A stretch of DNA of 64,000 bases from the NCBI RefSeq assembly GCF_003074055.1, contig NZ_CP029043.1:1476001-1540000 (forward strand). Direction: 5' to 3'. The first letter of the stretch is position 1, and each line of letters starts with the position of its first letter. The notes beneath the pieces were generated by a model, which saw nothing but the letters and a program-made list of their open reading frames with translations, searched no databases and was not told the origin of the DNA. Below are positions 50,988 to 58,905 of the stretch, in pieces. Position numbers and translations under genes: made by a program. Origin of the DNA: Streptomyces nigra (GTDB lineage: Bacteria; Actinomycetota; Actinomycetes; Streptomycetales; Streptomycetaceae).

Positions 50988-51893
50988 CTAGTGCGGTGCC
51001 CCGCGCCAGCCGGAGACGGGCAGCGCGAACTTCGCCACCAGCCGGTCCGTGAACGACGCGTGGTGCAGCCGGGCCAGCCGGACCGGCACCGCCCCGCGCC
51101 GCACCTCGACCCGCGCCCCCGGCGGCAGCTCCACCGTCCGGCGCCCGTCGCACCACAGCACCCCCGGCGGGATGTGCGGCAGCACCTCCACGGCGAGCAC
51201 CGAGTCCGGCGAGGTCACCAGCGGCTTCGCGAACAGCGCGTGCGCGCTGATCGGCACCATCAGCAGCGCCTCGACCTCCGGCCACACCACGGGCCCGCCG
51301 GCCGAGAAGGCGTACGCCGTCGATCCGGTCGGCGTCGACAGCACGATGCCGTCGCAGCCGAACCCGGTGACCGGGCGCCCGTCGATCTCCAACACCACCT
51401 CGAGCAGCTTCTCGGCGGACACCTTCTGCACGGCCGCCTCGTTCAGCGCCCAGTCGGTGTGCACGATGTCGCCGTTCTGGTGGACGACGACGTCGACGGT
51501 CATCCGCTCCTCGACCTCGTACGCCTTGGTCACCACCCGGTCGACGACCTTGTCCAGGTCGTCGCGCTCGGCCTCCGCGAGGAACCCGACCCGCCCGAGG
51601 TTGACGCCCAGCATCGGCACCCCGGACGCCCGCGCGAACTCCGCGCCGCGCAGCAGCGTCCCGTCACCGCCGAGGACGATGAGCAGCTCGCAGCCGTCCA
51701 GGCACTGCGGGGTCGCCTCCTTGACGAGTTGCACCTCGTCCGGCAGCGGCAGGTCCTCGGCCTCGGCCTCCAGCACCCGCACGCCGATCCCCGAGCGCAG
51801 CAGGCCGCCGACCACGAGTTCGGCGCTGCGGATGGCCGCGGGCCGCCCGGTGTGGGCGAGCAGGAAAACAGTACGAGCTCGGTTCGGTGTCAA
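50988..51893 (-). CDS. nadK: NAD kinase
   Basis: 301 residues with the NAD-kinase hallmark GGDGTLLRGAEFA, NLGRVGFLAEAE and the binding-pocket GCDGIVLSTPTGSTAYAFSA. It phosphorylates NAD to NADP. The TTG start overlaps the tlyA stop (TTGA) and has GGAGGGG 5 nt upstream, so translation is coupled. Confidence 0.94.
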   Translation of the reverse strand: MTPNRARTVFLLAHTGRPAAIRSAELVVGGLLRSGIGVRVLEAEAEDLPLPDEVQLVKEATPQCLDGCELLIVLGGDGTLLRGAEFARASGVPMLGVNLGRVGFLAEAERDDLDKVVDRVVTKAYEVEERMTVDVVVHQNGDIVHTDWALNEAAVQKVSAEKLLEVVLEIDGRPVTGFGCDGIVLSTPTGSTAYAFSAGGPVVWPEVEALLMVPISAHALFAKPLVTSPDSVLAVEVLPHIPPGVLWCDGRRTVELPPGARVEVRRGAVPVRLARLHHASFTDRLVAKFALPVSGWRGAPH

Positions 51894-52705
51894 CGCGGCC
51901 CCTCCGCCACTGCACGGTCGATGTCGGCCGGGTCCGGAGCGGGCGCCCCGGCACGCAGCCACAGAAAGTATTCGACGTTCCCCGACGGTCCGGGCAGCGG
52001 ACTGGCGGTGACCCCGTTCACCCCGAGTCCGAGTTCCCACGCCTTCCCGGCCACCGTCCGCACGGCCTCCGCCCGCAGCTGCGGACTCCGTACGACTCCC
52101 CCACTCCCCAGACGTTCCTTCCCCACCTCGAACTGCGGCTTGACCATCATCACCAGATCGGCGTCCGGTTTCACGCACCGCACCAGAGCGGGCAGCACCA
52201 GGCCGAGCGGGATGAAGGACAGATCTCCGACGACAAGATCCACTGACTCCCCATCGATCGCATCGAGCGTCAACTCGCGTACGTTCGTACGGTCCTTGAC
52301 GGTGACGCGTTCATCACTCTGCAGAGTCCAGGCGAGTTGTCCGTATCCGACGTCCACCGCGACGACGTGCGCGGCGCCCGCCCGCAGCAGGACATCCGTG
52401 AAACCGCCGGTGGACGCGCCGGCGTCCAGCGCCCGCCGGCCCTCCACGACGAGCCCCTTCGGCACGAACGCGGCCAGCGCGCCCGCCAGCTTGTGCCCGC
52501 CGCGGGAGACGTAGTCGGGGTCCCCGTCGTCGGCCCGTACGACGATGGCGGCCGCGGTCTCGACCTGGGTGGCGGGCTTCGTCGCCACGGTCTTGCCGAC
52601 GGTGACCCGCCCGGCCGCGATCAGCTGGCTGGCGTGCTCGCGCGAGCGCGCCAGCTTGCGGCGGACCAGCTCCGCGTCCAGACGGCGGCGTGCGACTCCT
52701 GCCAC
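51890..52705 (-). CDS. tlyA: TlyA-type rRNA 2'-O-methyltransferase
   Basis: 271 residues. An N-terminal S4 domain (RRLDAELVRRKLARSREHAS, AGRVTV) is followed by an FtsJ-like methyltransferase domain (DAGASTGGFTDVLLRAGA, VVGDLSFIPL, MVKPQFEVG). TlyA methylates 16S and 23S rRNA cytidines that form the capreomycin-binding site. GTG start with AGGAG 11 nt upstream. It is coupled to nadK by an overlap. Confidence 0.93.
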   Translation of the reverse strand: MAGVARRRLDAELVRRKLARSREHASQLIAAGRVTVGKTVATKPATQVETAAAIVVRADDGDPDYVSRGGHKLAGALAAFVPKGLVVEGRRALDAGASTGGFTDVLLRAGAAHVVAVDVGYGQLAWTLQSDERVTVKDRTNVRELTLDAIDGESVDLVVGDLSFIPLGLVLPALVRCVKPDADLVMMVKPQFEVGKERLGSGGVVRSPQLRAEAVRTVAGKAWELGLGVNGVTASPLPGPSGNVEYFLWLRAGAPAPDPADIDRAVAEGPR

Positions 52706-52712
52706 GTTCGGT

Positions 52713-53003
52713 TCAGCTCCTGTTTCCATACGGCGGAGAGGGCGCCGGGGGTCCCGGGCGGGCGTCGAGCGCGGTGAGCGCGTCGCGCAGCCCTCGGTGT
52801 ACATCCTCGTACACCTCGAGGTGCCCGTCGGTCGCAAGGTGGTCGGCGTCACCCAGCCGTTCCAGCCAGGCGTCGACGTCGGCGTTCCCGGTGGGGGTGC
52901 GCGGGACGGCCAGCGGGGCGGGGGCGGCCGGGTCGTGCTCGTCGACGGCCTCCACGGCCTCCTCGCCGGCCGGTGACGTGGCCTCGGGCGCAGAGTCGTT
53001 CAT
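52713..53003 (-). CDS. Small conserved hypothetical protein
   Basis: 96 residues, acidic. The N-terminal half is Ala/Pro/Glu-rich. The folded part is short: TGNADVDAWLERLGDADHL, then HLEVYEDVHRGLRDALTALD. No family is recognised. It ends 7 nt before tlyA, so it heads the tlyA-nadK operon. TAGCGT lies 6 nt upstream of the ATG and there is no ribosome-binding site. Confidence 0.75.
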   Translation of the reverse strand: MNDSAPEATSPAGEEAVEAVDEHDPAAPAPLAVPRTPTGNADVDAWLERLGDADHLATDGHLEVYEDVHRGLRDALTALDARPGPPAPSPPYGNRS

Positions 53004-53045
53004 GCGCAGACGCTACCGCGAACCCCTGGGGTACCGTCGATGACG
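53004..53045. promoter_or_regulatory. Back-to-back leaderless-type promoters
   Basis: On the minus strand TAGCGT (53015-53010) precedes the ATG of the small hypothetical gene by 6 nt. On the plus strand TACCGT (53032-53037) precedes the SCP2-like start. The two elements are only about 16 bp apart, so the two promoters must compete or share control. Confidence 0.5.
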
Positions 53046-53393
53046 ATGGCCACGATCGAGGAGTGCCGCGCCGCACTCGAGAAGCTCTCGGAGTCCATGC
53101 AGCGCGCCGAGGGGGACGTCCACGCGGCGACCGCCCTGGACCGCTCGGTGAGCTGCCACATCACCGACCTGGACGTGACGTTCACCGGCCGGATGACCGG
53201 CGGCCGCATCCACGTCGACCACACCCTCCAGGGCCCGCCCCGCGACAAGGCGCAGATCCGCCTGACCATGACCGGCGACGACCTGGTCGCCCTGGTCGCC
53301 GGCGAGCTGCACTTCGCCAAGGCCTGGGGCGCGGGCCGGGTGAAGCTCCACGCGGGCGTCCGCGATCTGCTGCTGCTCAGGAAGCTCCTGTGA
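53046..53393 (+). CDS. SCP2-like sterol-carrier domain protein
   Basis: 115 residues. The fold pattern of SCP2/sterol-binding domains is visible: AATALDRSVSCHITDLDVTF, DHTLQGPPRDKAQIRLTMTG, VALVAGELHFAKAWGAGRVK. Such domains bind lipids or acyl-CoAs in a hydrophobic pocket. No signal peptide. The second ATG is used because the first lies only 2 nt behind the -10 hexamer. Confidence 0.8.
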   Translation: MATIEECRAALEKLSESMQRAEGDVHAATALDRSVSCHITDLDVTFTGRMTGGRIHVDHTLQGPPRDKAQIRLTMTGDDLVALVAGELHFAKAWGAGRVKLHAGVRDLLLLRKLL

Positions 53394-54192
53394 CGGCGGC
53401 CTTCGTACGGGCCTTGCGGGCCGCCGGCACCACCAGCGGCGTGCCCGTCTCCGGGTCGTCGATGACCTGACAGCGCAGCCCGAAGACCTCCTCGACCAGT
53501 TCGGCCGTGACGACGTCCCCCGGCGCTCCCTCGGCGACGACCCGCCCCTCCCGCAGGGCGATCAGATGGGTGGCGTAGCGGGCGGCGTGGTTGAGGTCGT
53601 GGAGCACGGCGACGAGGGTGCGGCCCTGCTCCTCGTGCAGTTCCGCGCACAGGTCCAGCACATCGATCTGGTGCTGGATGTCCAGGTAGGTCGTCGGCTC
53701 GTCGAGCAGCAGCAGCGGGGTCTGCTGGGCCAGCGCCATGGCGATCCACACCCGCTGGCGCTGCCCGCCGGACAGCTCGTCCACATAGCGGTCCGCGAGC
53801 TCGGCCACCCCGGTCTGCTCCATGGACTCCCGTACGACCCGCTCGTCCTCGGCGGACCACTGCCGCAGGATGCCCTGGTGCGGGTACCGGCCGCGGCCGA
53901 CCAGGTCGGCGACCGTGATGCCGTCGGGCGCGATGGAGGACTGTGGCAGCAGGCCCAGAGTGCGCGCGACCTTCTTCGGCGGGATCGACTGGATGGCCTT
54001 GCCGTCCAGCAGCACCCGCCCCTCGGCCGGCTTGAGCATGCGCGACAGGGCGCGCAGCAGCGTGGACTTGCCGCACGCGTTGGGGCCGACGATCACGGTG
54101 AAGGAGTGGTCGGGTATCTCCACCGACAGCTGCTCCGCGATGACCCGCTGGTCGTAGGCGAGGGTGACGTTGTCGGCGGACAGGCGGTTCAC
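53377..54192 (-). CDS. Ferric-siderophore ABC transporter ATPase
   Basis: 271 residues of the FepC/FecE type: Walker A GPNACGKSTLL, signature LSGGQRQRV, Walker B LLLLDEPTTYLDIQHQ and LHDLNHAARYA. It energises uptake with the two permeases encoded upstream. I used the GTG with AAGGAG 4 nt upstream; an ATG overlapping the permease stop (ATGA) gives a 21-residue longer version. The 3' end overlaps the SCP2-like gene by 17 bp. Confidence 0.92.
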   Translation of the reverse strand: MNRLSADNVTLAYDQRVIAEQLSVEIPDHSFTVIVGPNACGKSTLLRALSRMLKPAEGRVLLDGKAIQSIPPKKVARTLGLLPQSSIAPDGITVADLVGRGRYPHQGILRQWSAEDERVVRESMEQTGVAELADRYVDELSGGQRQRVWIAMALAQQTPLLLLDEPTTYLDIQHQIDVLDLCAELHEEQGRTLVAVLHDLNHAARYATHLIALREGRVVAEGAPGDVVTAELVEEVFGLRCQVIDDPETGTPLVVPAARKARTKAAVTGAS

Positions 54193-54251
54193 TGTGCTCC
54201 TTCGGTTGTTCGGCCCGTGGGTCGCCTCGCTGCCGAGGCCGCTGCCGGCGC

Positions 54252-55346
54252 TCATATCCGGCCCGCCCTGCGCTCGGTGACCAGCAGCCAGAGCAGATAC
54301 ACGCCGCCGAGCACGCCCGTGACCACACCCACCGCGAGCTGGTCGGCGCCGAAGACCCGCTGGGACGTCCAGTCGGCGGTGACCAGCAGGGTCGCGCCCA
54401 TGCACAGCGAGGGCAGCAGGTTCGGGCCGGGCGAACGGGTCAGCCGGCGGGCCAGCTGCGGCGCGGTGAGCGCCACGAAGCTGACCGGTCCCGCGGCGGC
54501 GGTGGCGGCCGCGGTGAGCAGCACGGCGGCCAGCATCAGCAGCAGCCGCACCCGCTCGACCCGCACCCCGAGCGCGTACGAGACGTCGTCGCCCATCTCC
54601 ATCATGCGCAGCGCGCGGCCGTTGCCCAGGACGAGCGGGACGAGCACCGCGCACAGCGCGAGCAGCGGCCAGACCTGCTCCCAGTCCCGGCCGCTGAGCG
54701 ACCCGGTCATCCACACCACGGCACGGGCCGCGTCGACCATGTCGGCCTTGGTCAGCAGATAGCCGTTGACCGCCGTCATGATCGCCGACATGCCGATGCC
54801 GACCAGGACGAGCCGGTAGCCGTGCACGCCCCGCTTCCAGGCCAGCAGATAGATGGCCAGGCCGGTCGCGAGCCCGCCGGCGAGGGCCCCGAGGGTGACC
54901 TGGCGGGCGTCCCCGGCGACCAGCACGATCACCACGAGCGCCCCAGCCGTGGCGCCCTGGCTCAGCCCTAGGATGTCCGGGCTGCCCAGCGGGTTGCGGG
55001 ACAGCGCCTGGAACAGCGCGCCGCCCAGACCGAGCGAGGCGCCGACCAGCAGGGCGACCAGCACCCGCGGCAGTCGCAGGTCGATGACGACGAGCTCCTG
55101 CCCCGGGTTGCCGTCCCCGAGCAGCGTCCTGACCACGTCTTGGGTGCCGATCGGGAACTCGCCGGTGCCGATCAGCAGGACACCGGCGGCCAGCGCGGCG
55201 GCCAGCAGGACGACGACCACGGTCAGCGCCCGCACGTCGAGGCGGACGGAGAGGCCGCCCGGGGTGCGCAGGGCGCGCGCGGTACGCCCGCGCCGCGCGG
55301 TGGCGGCCGCCTCGTCCCGCGGTGCCTGCTTCGATGCGGTGCTCAC
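54252..55346 (-). CDS. Ferric-siderophore ABC permease (FecCD family), subunit 2
   Basis: 364 residues, about ten membrane helices after a 40-residue basic cytoplasmic start. FecCD hallmarks include VIDLRLPRVLVALLVGASLG, ALSRNPLGSPDILGLSQGA and NGRALRMMEMGDDVSYALGV. It forms the membrane channel with the first subunit. GTG start overlaps the upstream permease stop (GTGA). Confidence 0.92.
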   Translation of the reverse strand: MSTASKQAPRDEAAATARRGRTARALRTPGGLSVRLDVRALTVVVVLLAAALAAGVLLIGTGEFPIGTQDVVRTLLGDGNPGQELVVIDLRLPRVLVALLVGASLGLGGALFQALSRNPLGSPDILGLSQGATAGALVVIVLVAGDARQVTLGALAGGLATGLAIYLLAWKRGVHGYRLVLVGIGMSAIMTAVNGYLLTKADMVDAARAVVWMTGSLSGRDWEQVWPLLALCAVLVPLVLGNGRALRMMEMGDDVSYALGVRVERVRLLLMLAAVLLTAAATAAAGPVSFVALTAPQLARRLTRSPGPNLLPSLCMGATLLVTADWTSQRVFGADQLAVGVVTGVLGGVYLLWLLVTERRAGRI

Positions 55347-56386
55347 AGCTGGGCCGTCCTCCGCCGTCGTACGAGAAAGATGAAGACCGGTCCGCCGAGG
55401 ATCGCGGTGACGATGCCGACCTGGAGCTCCGAGGGCCGCGCGACGACCCGGCCGATCACGTCGGCGCCGAGCAGCAGCACGGGCGACAGGACGGCCGCGT
55501 AAGGCAGGATCCAGCGCAGATCCGGGCCGGTGAACGAACGCACCACGTGCGGCACCATCAGTCCGACGAACACGATCGGCCCGCAGGCGGCGGTCGCCGC
55601 ACCGCACAGCACGGTCGCGGCGAGCATCGACAGCACACGGGTGCGGTTCAGCCGGGCGCCGAGAGCCCGGGCGGTATCGTCCCCCATCTCCATGGCGTTG
55701 AGCGGCCGGGCCAGACACAACGCGAGCACCATGCCGGCGATGAGGAACGGCAGGACCTGCCGGATGGTGGAGTCTGTCGCCGACGTCAGCGAACCGACCG
55801 TCCAGAAGCGCATCTTGTTGAGCGCCGCGTTGTCCAGGATCATCACGGCCTGCAGATAGCCGTACAGGGCGGCGCTGATGGCCGTGCCCGCGAGCGCCAG
55901 CCGCACCGGTGTGGCGCCCCGGCTGCCGCCGAGGAACCAGACGAGCGCCCCGACCCCCGCAGCGCCGGCGAACGCGAACCACACATACCCGCTCAGGCTG
56001 GTGACGCCGAGAAAGGTGATGGCGGTGACGACGGCGGCGGACGCGCCCGCGTTGATGCCGAGCAGCCCGGGATCGGCGAGCGGATTGCGCGTGAGGGCCT
56101 GCAGGACGGCTCCCGCCAGCCCGAGCGCGGCACCGGCGAGCACCCCGAGGACGGTCCGTGAGATCCGGTCGTCCACGACGACGTCGGCGTAGGTGCCCGT
56201 GCTCCCGAACAGCCCGTGCCAGACCTCGCCGAGCGACAGCTGTTTCGCGCCGATCGCGACGCTCGCCAGAACGACGGCCACCAGGATCAGGGCGGAGAGC
56301 AGCAGCCCGACGGCACGCGCGGCCCGACGGCTCGGTGACACTGGCACCGACGGGGCGCGCTCTTGGGGAGGACTGTCGACCAACAC
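55343..56386 (-). CDS. Ferric-siderophore ABC permease (FecCD family), subunit 1
   Basis: 347 residues, about nine membrane helices. Hallmarks: ALGLAGAVLQALTRNPLADPG, LLGINAGASAA, ARPLNAMEMGDDTARALGA and GLMVPHVVRSFTGPD. It is the first gene of a three-gene importer operon (two permeases, one ATPase) without a substrate-binding protein. The GTG start has TAACCT 6 nt upstream within an iron box, so expression should rise under iron limitation through a DmdR/DtxR-type repressor. Confidence 0.92.
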   Translation of the reverse strand: MLVDSPPQERAPSVPVSPSRRAARAVGLLLSALILVAVVLASVAIGAKQLSLGEVWHGLFGSTGTYADVVVDDRISRTVLGVLAGAALGLAGAVLQALTRNPLADPGLLGINAGASAAVVTAITFLGVTSLSGYVWFAFAGAAGVGALVWFLGGSRGATPVRLALAGTAISAALYGYLQAVMILDNAALNKMRFWTVGSLTSATDSTIRQVLPFLIAGMVLALCLARPLNAMEMGDDTARALGARLNRTRVLSMLAATVLCGAATAACGPIVFVGLMVPHVVRSFTGPDLRWILPYAAVLSPVLLLGADVIGRVVARPSELQVGIVTAILGGPVFIFLVRRRRTAQL

Positions 56387-56390
56387 GCAG

Positions 56391-56409
56391 TTAGGTTAGC
56401 CTAGCCTGC
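56391..56409 (-). promoter_or_regulatory. Iron box (DmdR/DtxR-type operator)
   Basis: TTAGGTTAGCCTAGCCTGC on the plus strand matches the consensus inverted repeat TTAGGTTAGGCTAACCTAA well in its left half. It lies 5 bp upstream of the importer start and overlaps the presumed -10. Confidence 0.85.
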
Positions 56410-56453
56410 CAATCAACGACGATGCCCTCCCGCACGGCGACGCACCCCCGGGG

Positions 56454-57482
56454 TCACAACCCCAGCCGCGCCAGCGCCTTCTCCGCGTCCAGCGTGCACA
56501 CGCCGTCCCCGGCCCAGGTCCAGGCCGCCGCGCACAGCGCCCGCAGCCCGTCCAAGGGCGCGCCGTCCCCGTCGAGTTCCAGCCGCTCGCCCCGCGCCGA
56601 CGCCGTCCAGCCGCCGCACCGGAAGCCGTCCCCGTCACCGGCGACCTCGGGCTGTCCGGTGAGCAGCCCCCGCAGATCCGCGTCCACATACGTCGGCCGG
56701 TGCTGCGGCGGCGCCGCCAGCAACTGGGCGCCGTCCGTGACCCCGGTCAGCACCAGCAGCGAGTCCACCTCGCCGTTGAACGCGCCCTCGATGTCCGTGT
56801 CCAGCCGGTCCCCGACCACCAGCGGCCGCTCGGCACCGGTCCGCAGCACGGTCTCGCGGTGCATCGGAGGCAGCGGCTTCCCCGCCACCTGCGGCTCCGC
56901 ACCGGTCGCGATCCGTACGACCTCCACCGCCGCCCCATTGCCCGGCGCGATCCCCCGCGCGCCCGGAATCGTCAGATCCGTGTTGGACGCGAACCACGGC
57001 ACCCCGCGCGCGATCGCGTAGCACGCCTCCGCGAACCGGCCCCACGGCAGCTCGGGCCCGCCGTACCCCTGCACGACCGCCGCCGGGTCGTCGTCCGCCG
57101 AGTCGACCGGCACGAGACCGCGCTCGCGCAGCGCCACCCGCAGCCCCTCCCCGCCGATCACCAGCACCCGGGAGCCCTGCGGCACCTGCTCGCTGATGAG
57201 CCGCGCCACCGCCTGCGCCGAGTTGATCACGTCGTCCGCGCCGGTCGGTATGCCCAGCTCCGTCAGATGCGCCGCCACCGTGTCCGGGGTGCGCAGCGCG
57301 TTGTTCGTGACGTACGCCAGATGCATCCCGCCCGCCCTGGCCGCCGCGAGCGAGTCCACGGCGTACGCGATCGCGTCACCCCCGGCGTACACCACACCGT
57401 CGAGGTCGAGCAGCGCCGTGTCGTACGCCTCGCTCAGCACCCGGCCACACGCCCCGGGCCTCGTCCTGACGCTCTGGCTCAT
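56454..57482 (-). CDS. HAD-superfamily phosphatase, NagD-like
   Basis: 342 residues. Catalytic motif I is ALLDLDGVVYAG, motif II is AYVTNNALRTP and motif III/IV is KPLPPMHRE to VVGDRLDTDIEGAFNG, as in NagD/4-nitrophenyl-phosphatase type HADs. A C-terminal extension of about 70 residues (ARGERLELDGDGAPLDGLR and beyond) is unusual for NagD. It dephosphorylates a small phosphorylated metabolite. ATG with GAGGAG 10 nt upstream; divergent from the DUF1015 gene. Confidence 0.88.
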   Translation of the reverse strand: MSQSVRTRPGACGRVLSEAYDTALLDLDGVVYAGGDAIAYAVDSLAAARAGGMHLAYVTNNALRTPDTVAAHLTELGIPTGADDVINSAQAVARLISEQVPQGSRVLVIGGEGLRVALRERGLVPVDSADDDPAAVVQGYGGPELPWGRFAEACYAIARGVPWFASNTDLTIPGARGIAPGNGAAVEVVRIATGAEPQVAGKPLPPMHRETVLRTGAERPLVVGDRLDTDIEGAFNGEVDSLLVLTGVTDGAQLLAAPPQHRPTYVDADLRGLLTGQPEVAGDGDGFRCGGWTASARGERLELDGDGAPLDGLRALCAAAWTWAGDGVCTLDAEKALARLGL

Positions 57483-57542
57483 CCCGCATCGCTCCTCGTT
57501 CGACGGCTTTCCCCCGATCATCCCCCATGCCACGGACACCCG

Positions 57543-57554
57543 TACGATGCCGGG
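57543..57554 (+). promoter_or_regulatory. -10 element of a leaderless-type promoter
   Basis: TACGAT followed by 6 nt and the ATG of the DUF1015 gene; no Shine-Dalgarno sequence. Confidence 0.45.
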
Positions 57555-58847
57555 ATGAACACAGCAGGTCACCCGGAACCACCGGCGGGCCCCGGCCTGG
57601 AACTCACCCCGTTCCGCGGCCTCCGCTACGACCCCGACCGGGTCGGCGGTCTGGCGGCCGTGACATCCCCGCCGTACGACGTCGTCGTACGGCCCGACGG
57701 CCTGCACCACCTCCAGGACGCGGACCCGTACAACATCGTCCGCCTCATCCTGCCGCAGGCCGCCAGCCCCGCCGCCCGCAACGAGCAGGCCGCGAAGACG
57801 CTGCGCCGCTGGCTGTCCGAGGGCATCCTCAGGGCCGACCCCGAACCCGCGCTCTACGTCTACGAGCAGCGCTCCGACGACGGCATGCTCCAGCGCGGCG
57901 TCATCGGCACCCTGCGTCTGTCGGACCCGTCCGAGGGGGTCGTCCTGCCGCACGAGGACGTCATGCCGCACGTGGTCGCCGACCGCGCCGCCCTGATGCG
58001 CGCCACCTCGGCGAACCTCGAACCCCTGCTGCTCACCTACCGCGGCGACGGCACCGAGAACGACACCAGCGCGGTCATCGACCGCACGGCCGCCCTGCCG
58101 CCGCTGTTCGCCACCACCACCGAGGACGGCTACCGCCACCGCCTGTGGTCGCTCACCGACCCCGCCGACGTGGCCCACATCCGCTCGGACCTGGCCCCCC
58201 GCCAGGCCCTGATCGCCGACGGCCACCACCGCTGGGCCACCTATCTGCGGCTGCGGGACGAGCACCCCTCCCCCAGCCCCTGGGACCACGGCCTGGTCCT
58301 CCTGGTCGACACGGCCCGCCACCCGCTGCGCGTACGGGCCATCCACCGCCTCCTGCACGACCTGGCGCCGGCCGACGCCCTGGCCGCCCTCGACGGCCAC
58401 TTCCGCGCACGCCGCCTCGACGTGCCCCTCACCGAGGCGCTGGACCACCTGGCCGACGCGGCCCACAAGGGCAACGCGTACCTCCTGGCCGGCGACGGCG
58501 GCTTCCACCTCGTCGACCGGCCGGACCCGGCCCTGCTCGACCGCACGGTCCCCGCCGACCGCCCGGCCGCCTGGCGCACCCTGGACGCCACCGTCCTGCA
58601 CGCCACGCTCCTCGCGCACATCTGGCGCATCCCCGAGGACGACCCGGCCCGTATCGCCTACATCCACGACACCGCCGCCACCGTGCGCAAGGCGGAACGC
58701 GACGGCGGCACGGCCGTGCTCATGCACCCCGTCCGCGAGGACGTCGTCCGCGACCTCGCGCGCCAGGGCGTCACCATGCCCCGCAAGTCGACGTCCTTCG
58801 GCCCGAAACCGGCCTCGGGCCTGGTGCTGCGCGCCCTGGACGTCTGA
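57555..58847 (+). CDS. DUF1015-family protein
   Basis: 430 residues. The opening LTPFRGLRYDPDRVG, TSPPYDVVVRPDGLHHL and NIVRLILPQ, then the central ALIADGHHRWATYLRLR (HH motif) mark PF06245/DUF1015, a family of unknown function often next to HAD phosphatases or SerA-like genes. The divergent neighbour is a NagD-like phosphatase, consistent with that link. No signal peptide or membrane segment. Confidence 0.9.
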   Translation: MNTAGHPEPPAGPGLELTPFRGLRYDPDRVGGLAAVTSPPYDVVVRPDGLHHLQDADPYNIVRLILPQAASPAARNEQAAKTLRRWLSEGILRADPEPALYVYEQRSDDGMLQRGVIGTLRLSDPSEGVVLPHEDVMPHVVADRAALMRATSANLEPLLLTYRGDGTENDTSAVIDRTAALPPLFATTTEDGYRHRLWSLTDPADVAHIRSDLAPRQALIADGHHRWATYLRLRDEHPSPSPWDHGLVLLVDTARHPLRVRAIHRLLHDLAPADALAALDGHFRARRLDVPLTEALDHLADAAHKGNAYLLAGDGGFHLVDRPDPALLDRTVPADRPAAWRTLDATVLHATLLAHIWRIPEDDPARIAYIHDTAATVRKAERDGGTAVLMHPVREDVVRDLARQGVTMPRKSTSFGPKPASGLVLRALDV

Positions 58848-58856
58848 GAACGCCGA

Positions 58857-58888
58857 AGGGGCGGGATCCCTGCCGGGATCCCGCCCCT
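58857..58888. terminator. Bidirectional terminator
   Basis: Perfect 14-bp stem (AGGGGCGGGATCCC and complement) with a 4-nt loop between converging genes. Confidence 0.85.
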
Positions 58889-58905
58889 CCTCACACGTCA
58901 GTCAC

